DNA from: Mycobacterium sp. Aquia_213
Lineage (GTDB): Bacteria; Actinomycetota; Actinomycetes; Mycobacteriales; Mycobacteriaceae
Assembly: GCF_026625985.1 (NCBI RefSeq)
Contig: NZ_CP113116.1
Span: 5,828,001-5,892,000, forward strand
Direction: 5' to 3'
DNA length: 64,000 nt
Within the stretch, counting starts at the first letter, position 1. Every line of letters begins with the position of its first letter. The position numbers and the translations under genes were made by a program. Positions 1 through 8,561 of the stretch are shown here, piece by piece. The notes beneath the pieces are model-generated. The model searched no databases. It saw only the letters and a list, made by a program, of their open reading frames with translations, and was not told where the DNA came from.

Positions 1-327
1 TCGGCCGTCTATGCCGCGACCAAGGGAGCGGTGCAGGCGTGGACGCGATCGGCCGCCAAGGCCTGGGCATCCGACAACATCACCGTCAACGCGCTGGCGC
101 CCGCGGTGCAGACGCCGGGTGCGGACCGGTTGCGGGATTTCCTCGGGCCGGATGCCGCCGCGCTGATCGACCAGCAGATGCAGATGATGATTCCGCTCGG
201 TGGGACCTTGGGAGATCCGGCGCGCGATGTCGGCCCGATGCTGGTGTTCCTGGCCGGCCCGGGGTCGGGCTTCATCACCGGGCAGCTGCTCGCCGTGGAC
301 GGCGGCCTGATGATGGTGGGCGGGTAG
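1..327 (+). CDS. SDR family oxidoreductase, C-terminal part (5' end outside window)
   Basis: The reading frame is open from base 1 to the TAG at 325-327, giving about 108 residues of a short-chain dehydrogenase/reductase. The catalytic YxxxK motif is visible as YAATK (codons 4-8 of the window), followed by the alpha-F region NITVNALAPA and the family C-terminus FITGQLLAVDGGLMM. The Rossmann fold and catalytic Ser lie upstream of the window. SDRs carry out NAD(P)H-dependent alcohol/ketone interconversion; the substrate cannot be told from this part. It ends 115 bp before the acyl-CoA synthetase on the same strand, so it may belong to the same catabolic locus, although an operator lies between them. 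Confidence 0.9.
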   Translation, partial: SAVYAATKGAVQAWTRSAAKAWASDNITVNALAPAVQTPGADRLRDFLGPDAAALIDQQMQMMIPLGGTLGDPARDVGPMLVFLAGPGSGFITGQLLAVDGGLMMVGG

Positions 328-389
328 GTAACCACCACGCTCATGCGTGGTGGCGGCACGTGAATTGCTGCACCGCTCGACCCGCTAAG

Positions 390-413
390 ATAAGACGGAC
401 CGTCTCGTCTCGT
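390..413. promoter_or_regulatory. TetR-type operator in front of acyl-CoA synthetase
   Basis: A 13-bp perfect inverted repeat AGACGG-A-CCGTCT lies at 393-405, followed at once by another CGTCT. The core AGACGnnnCGTCTCGTCT recurs at 19011-19028 in front of a TetR gene. It lies 30-53 bp upstream of the ATG at 443, where a repressor would block transcription. Confidence 0.6.
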
Positions 414-442
414 AAGGGTGGGCAGAGTGAAGGTGAATCTCG

Positions 443-2089
443 ATGGCTGACGACACGATGCAGGCGTTCCTGCGACGGCGCCTGTCCGATCCGAACGTCG
501 CCGTGAAACACCGTGATCTGCAATGGAGTTGGAGCCAGCACCTGCAGCAGGCCACCGCGCGGGCCGCGGCCCTGATCGGCGCCGCCGATCCGCAACGACC
601 ACTGCACGTCGGCGCGCTGCTGGGCAATACGCCCGAGATGCTCAACCAAATGGCGGCCGCCGGCCTGGGCGGCTACGTGCTCTGCGGCCTGAACAACACC
701 CGGCGCGGTGAGGCGCTGGCCGCCGACGTGCGGCGGGCCGACTGCCAGTTCGTGGTCGCCGACGCCGAACACCGGCCGCTGTTGGACGGCCTGGACCTCG
801 AGGGCACCCAGATCCTCGACACCTCGACACCGCAGTGGGCCGAATTCATCGGTGCCGCCGGCGAACTGGTGCCGCATCGGGAAGTCGAAGCGACCGACGC
901 GTTCATGATGATCTTCACCTCCGGAACGAGCGGAAATCCCAAGGCAGTTCAGGTTTCCCACCTGATGGCGATGTTCGCCGGCACCAACCTGGTCCAGCGT
1001 TTCGCCCTCACCGACCAGGACACCTGCTACGTGTCCATGCCGCTGTTTCATTCCAACGCCGTCGTCGCCGGATGGGCGCCCGCGGTGTGCTCCGGCGCTG
1101 CGATCGTGCCGGCGAAGTTCTCGGCGACCAACTTCCTCGACGATGTCCGCCGCCACGGCGCGACCTACATGAACTACGTCGGCAAGCCGCTCGCGTACAT
1201 CCTGGCCACCCCCGCACGCGCCGACGACGCGGACAACCCGCTGCGGGTGGCGTTCGGTAACGAGGCCAACGACAAGGACATCGAAGAATTCGGGCGCCGG
1301 TTCGGGGTCCAGGTCGAGGACGGCTTCGGCTCGACGGAGAACGCGGTCATCGTGATCCGCGAACCCGGCACGCCGAAGGGCTCGATCGGCAGAGGCATCG
1401 ACGGGATCGCGATCTACAACAGCGACACCATCACTGAGTGTGCCGTCGCCCGCTTCGATGCCAGCGGCGCGCTCGCCAATGCCGATGAGGCGGTGGGTGA
1501 GCTGGTCAACACCGCGGGATCGGGTTTCTTCACCGGCTATTACAACGACCCCGCCGCCAACGCCGAACGCATGCGCCACGGCATGTACTGGTCGGGGGAC
1601 CTCGCCTACCGCGACGCCGACGGTTGGATCTACCTCGCCGGCCGCACCGCGGACTGGATGCGGGTGGACGGCGAGAACATGGCGGCCGCACCGATCGAGC
1701 GAATTCTGCTGCGCCACAATGCGATCAATCGTGTCGCGGTGTACGCGGTGCCGGACGGCCATGTCGGCGATCAGGTGATGGCCGCCGTCGTGCTGAACGA
1801 GGGTCAGACGCTCGACGCCGACGAATTCGAAGCTTTCCTGGGCCGGCAGCCCGACCTGTCTGCCAAGGCGCGGCCACGCTATGTGCGTATCGCGACCGAC
1901 CTGCCCAGCACCGCCACGCACAAGGTCCTCAAGCGTCAGTTGATCGCAGAAGGCACGGCCTTCGAAACGGGAGGAGTCGGGGACGAAACCCTGTGGGTGC
2001 GCGAACCGCGGGGCACCGCCTACCGGGACGCGGCTAGTTCCTGGGTGCCCGACGGCGGATCTGCCCCTTCGCCCGTGGGACCCGCGTAA
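443..2089 (+). CDS. AMP-dependent acyl-CoA synthetase (FadD type)
   Basis: 548 residues, full length for the class I adenylate-forming family that activates a carboxylic acid with ATP and CoA. The phosphate-binding loop FTSGTSGNPK is at about residues 158-167, the adenine motif GFGSTE at 294-299, the hinge-region motif YWSGDLAYRDADGWIYLAGR at 382-401, and the C-terminal lysine region THKVLKRQL near 492-500. The ATG at 443 gives a start typical of FadD proteins. A TetR-type palindrome sits just upstream. The 3' end overlaps the convergent PadR gene by 56 bp. Substrate unknown; the neighbouring CoA-transferase, thiolase-fold and dehydrogenase genes suggest a side-chain or terpenoid acid rather than bulk fatty acid, which is inference. 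Confidence 0.9.
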   Translation: MADDTMQAFLRRRLSDPNVAVKHRDLQWSWSQHLQQATARAAALIGAADPQRPLHVGALLGNTPEMLNQMAAAGLGGYVLCGLNNTRRGEALAADVRRADCQFVVADAEHRPLLDGLDLEGTQILDTSTPQWAEFIGAAGELVPHREVEATDAFMMIFTSGTSGNPKAVQVSHLMAMFAGTNLVQRFALTDQDTCYVSMPLFHSNAVVAGWAPAVCSGAAIVPAKFSATNFLDDVRRHGATYMNYVGKPLAYILATPARADDADNPLRVAFGNEANDKDIEEFGRRFGVQVEDGFGSTENAVIVIREPGTPKGSIGRGIDGIAIYNSDTITECAVARFDASGALANADEAVGELVNTAGSGFFTGYYNDPAANAERMRHGMYWSGDLAYRDADGWIYLAGRTADWMRVDGENMAAAPIERILLRHNAINRVAVYAVPDGHVGDQVMAAVVLNEGQTLDADEFEAFLGRQPDLSAKARPRYVRIATDLPSTATHKVLKRQLIAEGTAFETGGVGDETLWVREPRGTAYRDAASSWVPDGGSAPSPVGPA

Positions 2090-2681
2090 CCGGGTCTTTG
2101 TTTGTGCCGCTGGCGATCTCGTCGCGCAGCTGCGCGATGTTGGAGATCTCCGCGTACAGTCCGCGTATCGCGTAGTCCAGCACGGCGAACGAGAAGCGCT
2201 GGTCCGGATCGTCGGTGATGCCGAGGTCGCGCGAACGCTGCCGCGACCACAGGGCCTCGTCGAGGCGGGCCCGGGTGGCGTCGAGATGCCGATCCAGCGT
2301 GTCGACGACACGTTCGGGATCCTCGCCCCGCGCGAGCCAGGTGCGCAAGATGACGGGGTGCTTGATGACGACTTGATCGTCGCCCGGAAAGTGTTGGACC
2401 CATCGGCGAAGGGCGTCGAGCCCGGCATCTGTGGTCTCGTACAACGTGATCGCGCGCTTGCCGGATTGCGCGGCGATTTCGCTGACCATCCCCCACTCCA
2501 GCAGCCGGGTCAGTTCGCGCCGCACGTGACTGACCGACGGCGACCAGTAGAAGTGGCCGACCGTCAGTTCGGCGCGCATCTTGATCTCGCCGGCCGTCAG
2601 TTGTTCGTCGTTGGCGGCCAGCACACCCAGCACCAGATAGGCCGTTACCGGTAGGCCGTTGGTGCTGCGCCGGGGACTCAC
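2034..2681 (-). CDS. PadR family transcriptional regulator
   Basis: 215 residues from a GTG at 2681. The N-terminal winged helix (about residues 10-90) has the PadR pattern YLVLGVLAANDEQLTAGEI followed by a recognition segment SVSHVRRELTRLLEWGMV and a wing with an ALTLYETTDAG-like strand. The C-terminal part (about 95-180) is the helical PadR/VirR-like dimerisation region rich in LDRHLDATRARLDEAL. It is the last gene of a six-gene minus-strand operon, 6 bp after the DUF35 gene, so it probably reports pathway intermediates and controls its own operon. Its stop lies inside the end of the convergent acyl-CoA synthetase. Confidence 0.85.
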   Translation of the reverse strand: MSPRRSTNGLPVTAYLVLGVLAANDEQLTAGEIKMRAELTVGHFYWSPSVSHVRRELTRLLEWGMVSEIAAQSGKRAITLYETTDAGLDALRRWVQHFPGDDQVVIKHPVILRTWLARGEDPERVVDTLDRHLDATRARLDEALWSRQRSRDLGITDDPDQRFSFAVLDYAIRGLYAEISNIAQLRDEIASGTNKDPVTRVPRAKGQIRRRAPRN

Positions 2682-2687
2682 GACCGG

Positions 2688-3104
2688 CTACCTCTCGCTG
2701 GTGAAGTAGGGCAACGTCACGTCCGGACCGACGACATGGAACTGCACCTGCACCCGCATACCGATCTTCAGCTCATCGGGGGTCACGCCGACGATGTTGG
2801 TGAGCATCTGGTGCCCCTCGTCGAGCGTGACGATCGCGGGCGCGTAGGGCGGTTCGAACTCCGGAGTAACGGGGCGGTAAACCACTGTCCAGCTATAGAT
2901 TTCACCGACGCCGGCGCTCTTCGCCCACTGCAATTCGGCCGACAGGCATTGGCGGCAGTGCTCGGTCGGCGGGAAGTTGGCCAGGCCGCACGCATCGCAG
3001 CGCTGATAACGCAGCTCCCGCGATTGACACCCCTGCCAGAACGGCACGCTGAGCTGACTACTCGCGTGCGGCAGCGGACCGGTCTGCGGTTGCAAGGCGG
3101 TCAC
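2688..3104 (-). CDS. DUF35 / OB-fold protein with zinc ribbon, partner of thiolase-fold protein
   Basis: 138 residues from a GTG at 3104 that overlaps the preceding stop by 4 bp (GTGA). The N-terminal rubredoxin-like zinc ribbon has four cysteines, C36-x2-C39 and C50-x2-C53, followed by an OB-fold that begins about residue 60 (GVGEIYSWTVVYRPVTPEF). This is the ChsH2-type DUF35 architecture. In steroid degradation such proteins bind the Ltp2-type thiolase-fold retro-aldolase and present the CoA substrate. Direct translational coupling to the thiolase-fold gene upstream supports a two-protein complex here. Intact metal ligands contrast with the second DUF35 protein at 15079. Confidence 0.9.
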   Translation of the reverse strand: MTALQPQTGPLPHASSQLSVPFWQGCQSRELRYQRCDACGLANFPPTEHCRQCLSAELQWAKSAGVGEIYSWTVVYRPVTPEFEPPYAPAIVTLDEGHQMLTNIVGVTPDELKIGMRVQVQFHVVGPDVTLPYFTSER

Positions 3105-4261
3105 CGCGGCTCATCTCCGACGATCAGCACCGTCGTGAACAAGGCGCCCGCGCCCCCGTTGCTGCAGAAGGCAATATGCGCATCGGGCACCTGGAGCGCA
3201 CCCGCCTCACCGCGCAATTGCTGGACCGCGCGAATGGCGCGTTGCATCATTTGCGGATTGGCACCGGCGTGGCTGAAGGACATGGTTCCCCCATCGGTGG
3301 TGATCGGATGACTGCCGCCAACCGCGATGTGGCCGTCGGCGACGAACGGTCCGCCTTCGCCCTCGCCGCAGAAGCCGAAAGCTTCTAGCTGACGGATGAT
3401 TTCGAACGAGAACGGGTCGTAGAGTTCCAGCACGTCGACGTCGTCGGGCCGAATTCCGGCGTGGCGGAAGGCACCTTCGGCCGCGCGCCTTCCGACGACA
3501 CCGTTCACGTGATCGCCGCGCCGACCAGCGAGGTCAAAGGCCGGTGGGTGCTGATACGACGGTCCGTGAAAGTCCGCGCCGCTGCCCAGCACGTAGATCG
3601 GCCGACCGGCCGCCTCGACCTTGTCGATGTTCGCCACGACCAGTGCGCAGCCGCCTTCGGAGGTGGTGGCGCAGTCGAGCAGGTGAAATGGGTCGGCGAT
3701 CGGCCGGGACGCGGTGATGTCGTCCGGGGTGAACGGACCGCGTTGGTAGTAAACGGCTTCGGGGTTCTGCGATCCGTTGTTGCGGATGGTCGACGCCACG
3801 ATCGACAGCTGTTCGCGGGTGGTGCCGTACACGTGCATGTGCCGCCGGGCGATCAGAGCGAACTCGGCGGTCGTGAACATTCCCCACGGCGCGACGAATT
3901 CGTTCTCGGGCCGGGTCCACGGCGCCGTGGCCTCGTGGTCGCGGTATTCGCCGGCCTGAGCGGCGACCAGAACCACGACGTCGGCCATGCCGTGCTCGAT
4001 CGCGGTGACCGCCTCGGTGATCATGCCGACCCCGAAGGCCAGGCCCTGCCAGGCCGGGCCGATCCGCAGGTCGTAGATCAACGAGGTCGAGTGCGGGCTC
4101 GCGCTGATGCCGTCGACGTCGTCGAGGCTCAGCCCGGCATCGTCGAGTGCACCCAGGATCGCCTTGATCGCCAGCCCGCGCGACGTTTCGCCGTCCAGGC
4201 GCCGTCCCTGCCGGGTGTTGTGCACCCCGACGATCGCCGCGGTGCGTTTTGTCCCGCTCAC
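3101..4261 (-). CDS. Thiolase-fold lipid-transfer protein (Ltp2/SCP-x type), probable retro-aldolase or degenerate thiolase
   Basis: 386 residues from a GTG at 4261. It has the thiolase fold of the SCP-x/Ltp family, with a C-terminal GGSHPITTDGG and a final CSNGGAGALFTTVLIVG strand. The place where a thiolase has its nucleophilic Cys (normally GGCASS-like) reads FGVGMITEAVTAI, with no Cys. Members without this residue, such as Ltp2, cleave C-C bonds by retro-aldol chemistry together with a DUF35 partner, and the next gene is exactly that, overlapped by 4 bp. It likely shortens a CoA-bound side chain in the cytoplasm. Substrate unknown. Confidence 0.85.
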   Translation of the reverse strand: MSGTKRTAAIVGVHNTRQGRRLDGETSRGLAIKAILGALDDAGLSLDDVDGISASPHSTSLIYDLRIGPAWQGLAFGVGMITEAVTAIEHGMADVVVLVAAQAGEYRDHEATAPWTRPENEFVAPWGMFTTAEFALIARRHMHVYGTTREQLSIVASTIRNNGSQNPEAVYYQRGPFTPDDITASRPIADPFHLLDCATTSEGGCALVVANIDKVEAAGRPIYVLGSGADFHGPSYQHPPAFDLAGRRGDHVNGVVGRRAAEGAFRHAGIRPDDVDVLELYDPFSFEIIRQLEAFGFCGEGEGGPFVADGHIAVGGSHPITTDGGTMSFSHAGANPQMMQRAIRAVQQLRGEAGALQVPDAHIAFCSNGGAGALFTTVLIVGDEPR

Positions 4262-4285
4262 CCTTGCTCCATCCGTTGCGGCCCT

Positions 4286-4627
4286 TCAGTTCTCATCCGC
4301 TACTACTCCGAGATAGGTTCCCAGGACGTCGTATTGCCGTCCGTCGCGCAGCACCGTGCCGATCGTCCTGGTGCGCGCATCGACGGCCGGTGTGCCGGCA
4401 TCCGTGCCCCTTTCCAAGACGTCGATTCGCACGTCCACCGGCCGGGCGGTTTGCGGGTCGGTGATCTCGACGACCATTGCCACCGCACGCTCTTGCTCGT
4501 CCCACTCGACGCTGGTGATCCGGTGCCGCGCAGTCAGTTCCATCACGACGGAGTCCTGGCGCACCAGGAAACGCACCGGCGCGCAGAGCTCTCCGGCCCG
4601 CGGCGGCACGCACAGCGTGACGGCCAT
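4286..4627 (-). CDS. Small conserved-context protein of unknown function
   Basis: 113 residues from the ATG at 4627, which lies directly after the stop of the CoA-transferase gene (4629-4631) with one base between them. An earlier in-frame start at 4681 would add 18 Arg/Cys-rich residues that are antisense noise of the overlapping gene. I do not recognise a family. The protein is soluble, acidic, without signal peptide, rich in beta-type segments (VAMVVEITDPQTARPVDVRI), and could be a small hotdog, NTF2-like or SRPBCC-like fold, but no diagnostic motif is seen. Its place between the CoA-transferase and the thiolase-fold protein says it works in the same pathway. Confidence 0.75.
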   Translation of the reverse strand: MAVTLCVPPRAGELCAPVRFLVRQDSVVMELTARHRITSVEWDEQERAVAMVVEITDPQTARPVDVRIDVLERGTDAGTPAVDARTRTIGTVLRDGRQYDVLGTYLGVVADEN

Positions 4628-4628
4628 C

Positions 4629-6968
4629 TCACAAGCCCGCCGGCCGCACGCTCGTCGCGCCGGCCGCGCGCAATTCCGCAAGATCTTCTTCGTTGGCCCC
4701 CAATACGCCGGTCAGCACCTCGCTGGTGTGTTGCCCATACAACGGTGACCCGCGGCGAATCCACCGCCTAGGCGTCCCGACGAACGTGAAAGGCATTCCT
4801 ACGCAACGGAACGAGCCGGCGACGGGGTGGTCGACGGTTTCCCAGAATCCGCGGGCGAGCAGTTGCGGGTCGCTCAGCAGCGCGGCCGCCTCGGTGACCC
4901 GCGCCGCGGGTACTCCCGCTGCGCGCAACGCGCCGACCGCCTCGGCCACCGGGCGCCGGGCGGTCCAATCCGAGATCAGCTTGTCGATCTCGTCGGCTCG
5001 CTCCCGCCACCCGGCCTCTTCGGTCCCGAGTTCGAGCTTGTCGATGAGCCCGGCCAGCGCTGCGCGGGCCGCATCAGTCGTCGCGGCGAGCGCGACCCAT
5101 TCGTCGTCGCCCTCGCAGCGGTATACGCCCTGCGGGCTCGCCCCGGGTCCCCGATTTCCCTGCCGGCGCAATTCAATTCCGTTGCGTGAGTATTCGAGCA
5201 GCATTTCGGCGGCGATGTTGAGCGCGGACTCCACCATCGTGGACTCGACATGCATGCCCGTCCCGTCCCGGTCGCGGATCACCAACGCCGCGACGGCTGC
5301 GAAGGCTGCGTGCAATCCCGCTATCGGATCGCACACGCCGCGCGGAATCACCGGTGGCCCATCGGCATGCCCGGTCATCCACGCCATGCCCGTCGCCTGT
5401 TCCATCGTCTGCGCGAATCCGACGCGGTCGCGCCATGGGCCGTCGAGCCCGAACGCCGGCATCCGGACCATGACGGCACGCGGATTGGCCGCACGCACCG
5501 CATCCCATTGCAGGCCGAAGTTTTCCATCACCCTCGGGGAGAAGTTCTCGATGACCAGATCGCTCGCCGCGATCAGCTCGAGCGCCAGCGCCCGGCCGGC
5601 GTCGGTACTGAGCTCGACGCTGATGCCACGCTTGTTGTTGTTGCTGCACAGGAAGACTGGGCCCCACTCCCACCACTGGTCCCAGTCGGGTGGGCGCCCC
5701 GCCGAGAACCGCATGCCATCGGGGCGGCTAACACCCTCGAGCTTGATCACGTCGGCGCCCAGCGATCCGAGGAATTGGGTGGCCACCGGCCCGGCCCAAA
5801 ACGCGGTGAAGTCGGTGATTCGGATGTCGGACAGCGGAAGTGCACCCACGTCGGCGAGTTTCGGCCGTGCGGGCCGCGGCGGCCAGTGCACCCCGCCGTT
5901 GTCGGCACCCAGCAGTGGAGGACGCCGGGGCGGCCGCGCCGTGATGGCGTCACTGCGATACGGCACCCTCGGTTGCAGCACCCCAAGCTCCGACTCGACG
6001 AACACGCCCCGTTCCACGAAGTGGTCGACTGCCGGCAGGGTGGCCGGAGCACCGATGGGCGCCACCGGAATACGGAACGCCACCGCGAGATCGACGATCT
6101 CCTGCGTGGTCCGGGTCTGGGTCCACTGGGTCACCATGTCGAGGAATTCGTCGCGGCGTTCGACTCGACCGACGAACGATGCCAATTCGGCGTCGTCTAC
6201 CAGATCGGCACGCTCGATCATGACCAGAAAGTCCTGGAACTGCTGGGCGGTGATGGTGCAGAAGCCGACATTGCCGTCCGCCGTGGGGACGATCGACGGT
6301 AGTTCCAGACTGCCTTGGTGCAGCAGGGAATCCGCGCCCAGCACGCTGGCCGACATGGCGGACAACCCGCCCATCGCGATCGCCATCGCCTCATACGTCG
6401 AGACGTCGATGACTTCGCCGCGGCCACCGCGGGCGGCGTGCCGGGCCGCGGCGGCCGCGACCGGGGCGGCGAACGAAGCCGCCAACCACTCCCCCAGCCG
6501 CCCGCCCGCCTGTACCGGTTCGTCGCCCGGCCAGCCCCGGCCGGAGATCGAGCCGCACAACGCCTGCAGGATGAACTCGTTGGCGACCAGTTGGTCGTCG
6601 ACATAGGGTCCCGTCGTGCCGAACGGCGTCACGGTGACAACCACCGCCGCGGTGCCGGTGTGCGCCGTGATGTCGCCGAGCGTCCAGCCGTCGGTCAGGT
6701 CGGTGAGCACGACGTCGGCACCGGCCAACAGCGCGGTGATCTCCGCGTTGTCACGGCGGACCACCGATTTCTTGCCCGACGCCAGATAGTCGAACAGCGC
6801 CCCGGGCGGGCCCCCGGCCGACCAACCGCGCATCGAATCACCCCGCGGAGACTCGACCTTCACCACCTCGGCGCCGGCGTCGGCGAACATCTTGGCGCAA
6901 TATGACACCGCGATCCCGTTGGACAGCTCCAGCACACGCCAGTCGGTGAACGGTGCCTGAGCCGCCAC
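4629..6968 (-). CDS. Tandem type III CoA-transferase (CaiB/BaiF), two domains fused
   Basis: 779 residues from a GTG at 6968, 2 bp after the stop of the amidohydrolase gene; a longer frame to 7079 is only antisense of that gene. Two CaiB/BaiF domains follow each other: domain 1 about residues 8-345 (LELSNGIAVSYCAKMFADAG) and domain 2 about 380-770 (ITDFTAFWAGPVATQFLGSL). The family moves CoA between acids through a catalytic Asp. Domain 2 has it in GVCDPIAG (D547), while the equivalent place in domain 1 reads GRLGEWLA, with no Asp. One active half plus one structural or CoA-binding half is therefore likely. It should activate or recycle the pathway acid as its CoA ester. Confidence 0.88.
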   Translation of the reverse strand: MAAQAPFTDWRVLELSNGIAVSYCAKMFADAGAEVVKVESPRGDSMRGWSAGGPPGALFDYLASGKKSVVRRDNAEITALLAGADVVLTDLTDGWTLGDITAHTGTAAVVVTVTPFGTTGPYVDDQLVANEFILQALCGSISGRGWPGDEPVQAGGRLGEWLAASFAAPVAAAAARHAARGGRGEVIDVSTYEAMAIAMGGLSAMSASVLGADSLLHQGSLELPSIVPTADGNVGFCTITAQQFQDFLVMIERADLVDDAELASFVGRVERRDEFLDMVTQWTQTRTTQEIVDLAVAFRIPVAPIGAPATLPAVDHFVERGVFVESELGVLQPRVPYRSDAITARPPRRPPLLGADNGGVHWPPRPARPKLADVGALPLSDIRITDFTAFWAGPVATQFLGSLGADVIKLEGVSRPDGMRFSAGRPPDWDQWWEWGPVFLCSNNNKRGISVELSTDAGRALALELIAASDLVIENFSPRVMENFGLQWDAVRAANPRAVMVRMPAFGLDGPWRDRVGFAQTMEQATGMAWMTGHADGPPVIPRGVCDPIAGLHAAFAAVAALVIRDRDGTGMHVESTMVESALNIAAEMLLEYSRNGIELRRQGNRGPGASPQGVYRCEGDDEWVALAATTDAARAALAGLIDKLELGTEEAGWRERADEIDKLISDWTARRPVAEAVGALRAAGVPAARVTEAAALLSDPQLLARGFWETVDHPVAGSFRCVGMPFTFVGTPRRWIRRGSPLYGQHTSEVLTGVLGANEEDLAELRAAGATSVRPAGL

Positions 6969-6970
6969 GC

Positions 6971-8326
6971 TCAATTGCCCAGCGTGGTGGCACGGCCGGC
7001 GATGCTGGTGACCTCGGCCGTTACCGGCGCCTGCGCCGAGGCCTGTGCCTGCAGGGCGAACTGCGTCATCCGCGTCCACGCGTCACGGTCCCGCTGGCTG
7101 GCTTGGCGCCCGACATGGGTAACCACGTCCACATCCGTCGCCTGTGCGCGCAGCTGGCCGGCCCGGGCGTGCTCCTGCGGTATGTACCGGAACGGGTCGA
7201 AAGAGTATGCGGCCATTGCATTTTCGTGAGTGATCTTGTTGATGACCGCATCGTCGAGGTGGCCCATCGTCTCGATGATGTCCTCGGGCGCGAACGGCCA
7301 GTTGCTGTCGGAGTGGGGGAAGTCGGATTCCCAGCACAGCATGTCCTCGTTGAACCAATCCATGTTGTGCACACCGACTTTGTCGCTGATGAAGCAGGTG
7401 TAGAAGTGCCGCTTGAACACGTCGCTGGGCCCGTGGTAGCCGGGCGGGAAGGTCGCCAGCGTCCAGCCCGAGTGACGGTTGTAGACATGCTCGGCCCGCC
7501 ACAGGAAGTACGGGATCCAGCCGACGTCACCCTCGGTGAGCGAGAATTTCAGTTGCGGGAAGTCGGACCAGAATTCGGCCCAGATCAGCTCGGTGAAGGT
7601 GAACATGCTCATCATCGACGACGCCGTCATCTGCACGCTGGGCGGGGCGTCCGTCGACACCTGCGGGGACCGGGACGCGGAGCCGACATGCGTGCACAGC
7701 ACCGTTTTGTTCTCGCAGACGGCCTCGAACAGCGGATACCAGTATTTCGTGTGAATGCTGGGCATTTGCAACGCTTCTGGATTCTCCGAGAACGTCACCG
7801 CGTGACATCCCTTGTCCGCCAGGCGCTTGACCTCTTTGGCGGCCTCGGCGACGTCGTACAAGGGCAGGATTCCGCACGGGATGAACCTTCCCGGGTAGGC
7901 CGCGCACCATTCGTCGACGTGCCAATCGTTGTAGGCCTTGATCATCACCAGGTTGACGTCGCGGTCGGGGCCCTGGTTGAGGACCTGGCCGGAGAACCCG
8001 GTGAAATTCGGGAAGTTCAAACCGGCCAGCTGCCCACCGGCGTTCATGTCCCGGACGCGTTCGTCGACGTTGAAGCAGCCCGGCCGCATCTCGTCGTAGC
8101 GCGAGGCGTCGATGTTGTACATCTCGCGGGGCTTGCCGGCGACGGCGTTCAGGCCCATGTTCCGCCCGCGCACCTCGCCGTAATACCACTGCTGGACGCC
8201 ATCGGGCTCCGTGACCACCCGCGGTGCGAGCTCTTTGTACTTAGCCGGAACATGGGCGTCGAACATGTCCGCTGGCTCGGCGATGTGATCATCCACGCTG
8301 ATCAGGATCAGATCGTCTTTATTCAT
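6971..8326 (-). CDS. Amidohydrolase-2 family metal-dependent hydrolase or decarboxylase
   Basis: 451 residues, ATG at 8326. The N-terminus ISVDDHIAEPADMF contains the metal-binding D/H motif of the COG2159 amidohydrolase-2 (ACMSD-like TIM barrel) family. Later motifs are CTHVGSASRSP around residue 215 and LCWESDFPHSDSNWP around 335, the family metal-binding Asp. Members hydrolyse C-N or C-C bonds or decarboxylate. It is the first gene of the six-gene operon that runs to the PadR gene at 2034 and is divergent from the LacI regulator at 8562, with a 235-bp shared promoter region carrying paired palindromes. In a CoA-linked catabolic operon it may open a ring or remove a carboxyl group (inference). 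Confidence 0.88.
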   Translation of the reverse strand: MNKDDLILISVDDHIAEPADMFDAHVPAKYKELAPRVVTEPDGVQQWYYGEVRGRNMGLNAVAGKPREMYNIDASRYDEMRPGCFNVDERVRDMNAGGQLAGLNFPNFTGFSGQVLNQGPDRDVNLVMIKAYNDWHVDEWCAAYPGRFIPCGILPLYDVAEAAKEVKRLADKGCHAVTFSENPEALQMPSIHTKYWYPLFEAVCENKTVLCTHVGSASRSPQVSTDAPPSVQMTASSMMSMFTFTELIWAEFWSDFPQLKFSLTEGDVGWIPYFLWRAEHVYNRHSGWTLATFPPGYHGPSDVFKRHFYTCFISDKVGVHNMDWFNEDMLCWESDFPHSDSNWPFAPEDIIETMGHLDDAVINKITHENAMAAYSFDPFRYIPQEHARAGQLRAQATDVDVVTHVGRQASQRDRDAWTRMTQFALQAQASAQAPVTAEVTSIAGRATTLGN

Positions 8327-8347
8327 GCCGCACTCCTCGAATACAGC

Positions 8348-8358
8348 GACTAGTAGAC
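8348..8358. promoter_or_regulatory. Candidate LacI-family operator, copy 1
   Basis: GACTAGTAGAC lies 22-32 bp upstream of the amidohydrolase start. It matches the palindrome GACTAATAGTC at 8473-8483 at 9 of 11 positions, including both half sites apart from one base. A further short palindrome, TGACT-TC-AGTCA, follows at 8361-8372. Probably bound by the divergent LacI protein. Confidence 0.5.
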
Positions 8359-8472
8359 AATGACTTCAGTCACAGAGTCAACTGCTTCTGGAAGATTAAA
8401 GTGCCATAACAGCCGTAATATACCGCTGAATGCGAGAGAAGCAACCGCCTCCTCATCGGGCTGGTAGGCAGT

Positions 8473-8483
8473 GACTAATAGTC
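8473..8483. promoter_or_regulatory. Candidate LacI-family operator, copy 2
   Basis: GACTAATAGTC is a perfect 11-bp palindrome with a central A, 79-89 bp upstream of the LacI gene. It is 125 bp from copy 1, a distance that would allow a looped tetramer across the divergent promoters. Confidence 0.5.
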
Positions 8484-8561
8484 CGTATTTTCAGGTCGTG
8501 CGCCGGGGTCTGGGATTGCCGGATCGTGGCTGTGGCCCTTCGCCGCATGCCACCATGAATC

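Noticed and set aside
341..2428. 695-residue minus-strand frame opposite the acyl-CoA synthetase
   Set aside because: It is antisense of a well-supported gene, rich in Arg/Gly/His and without any domain.
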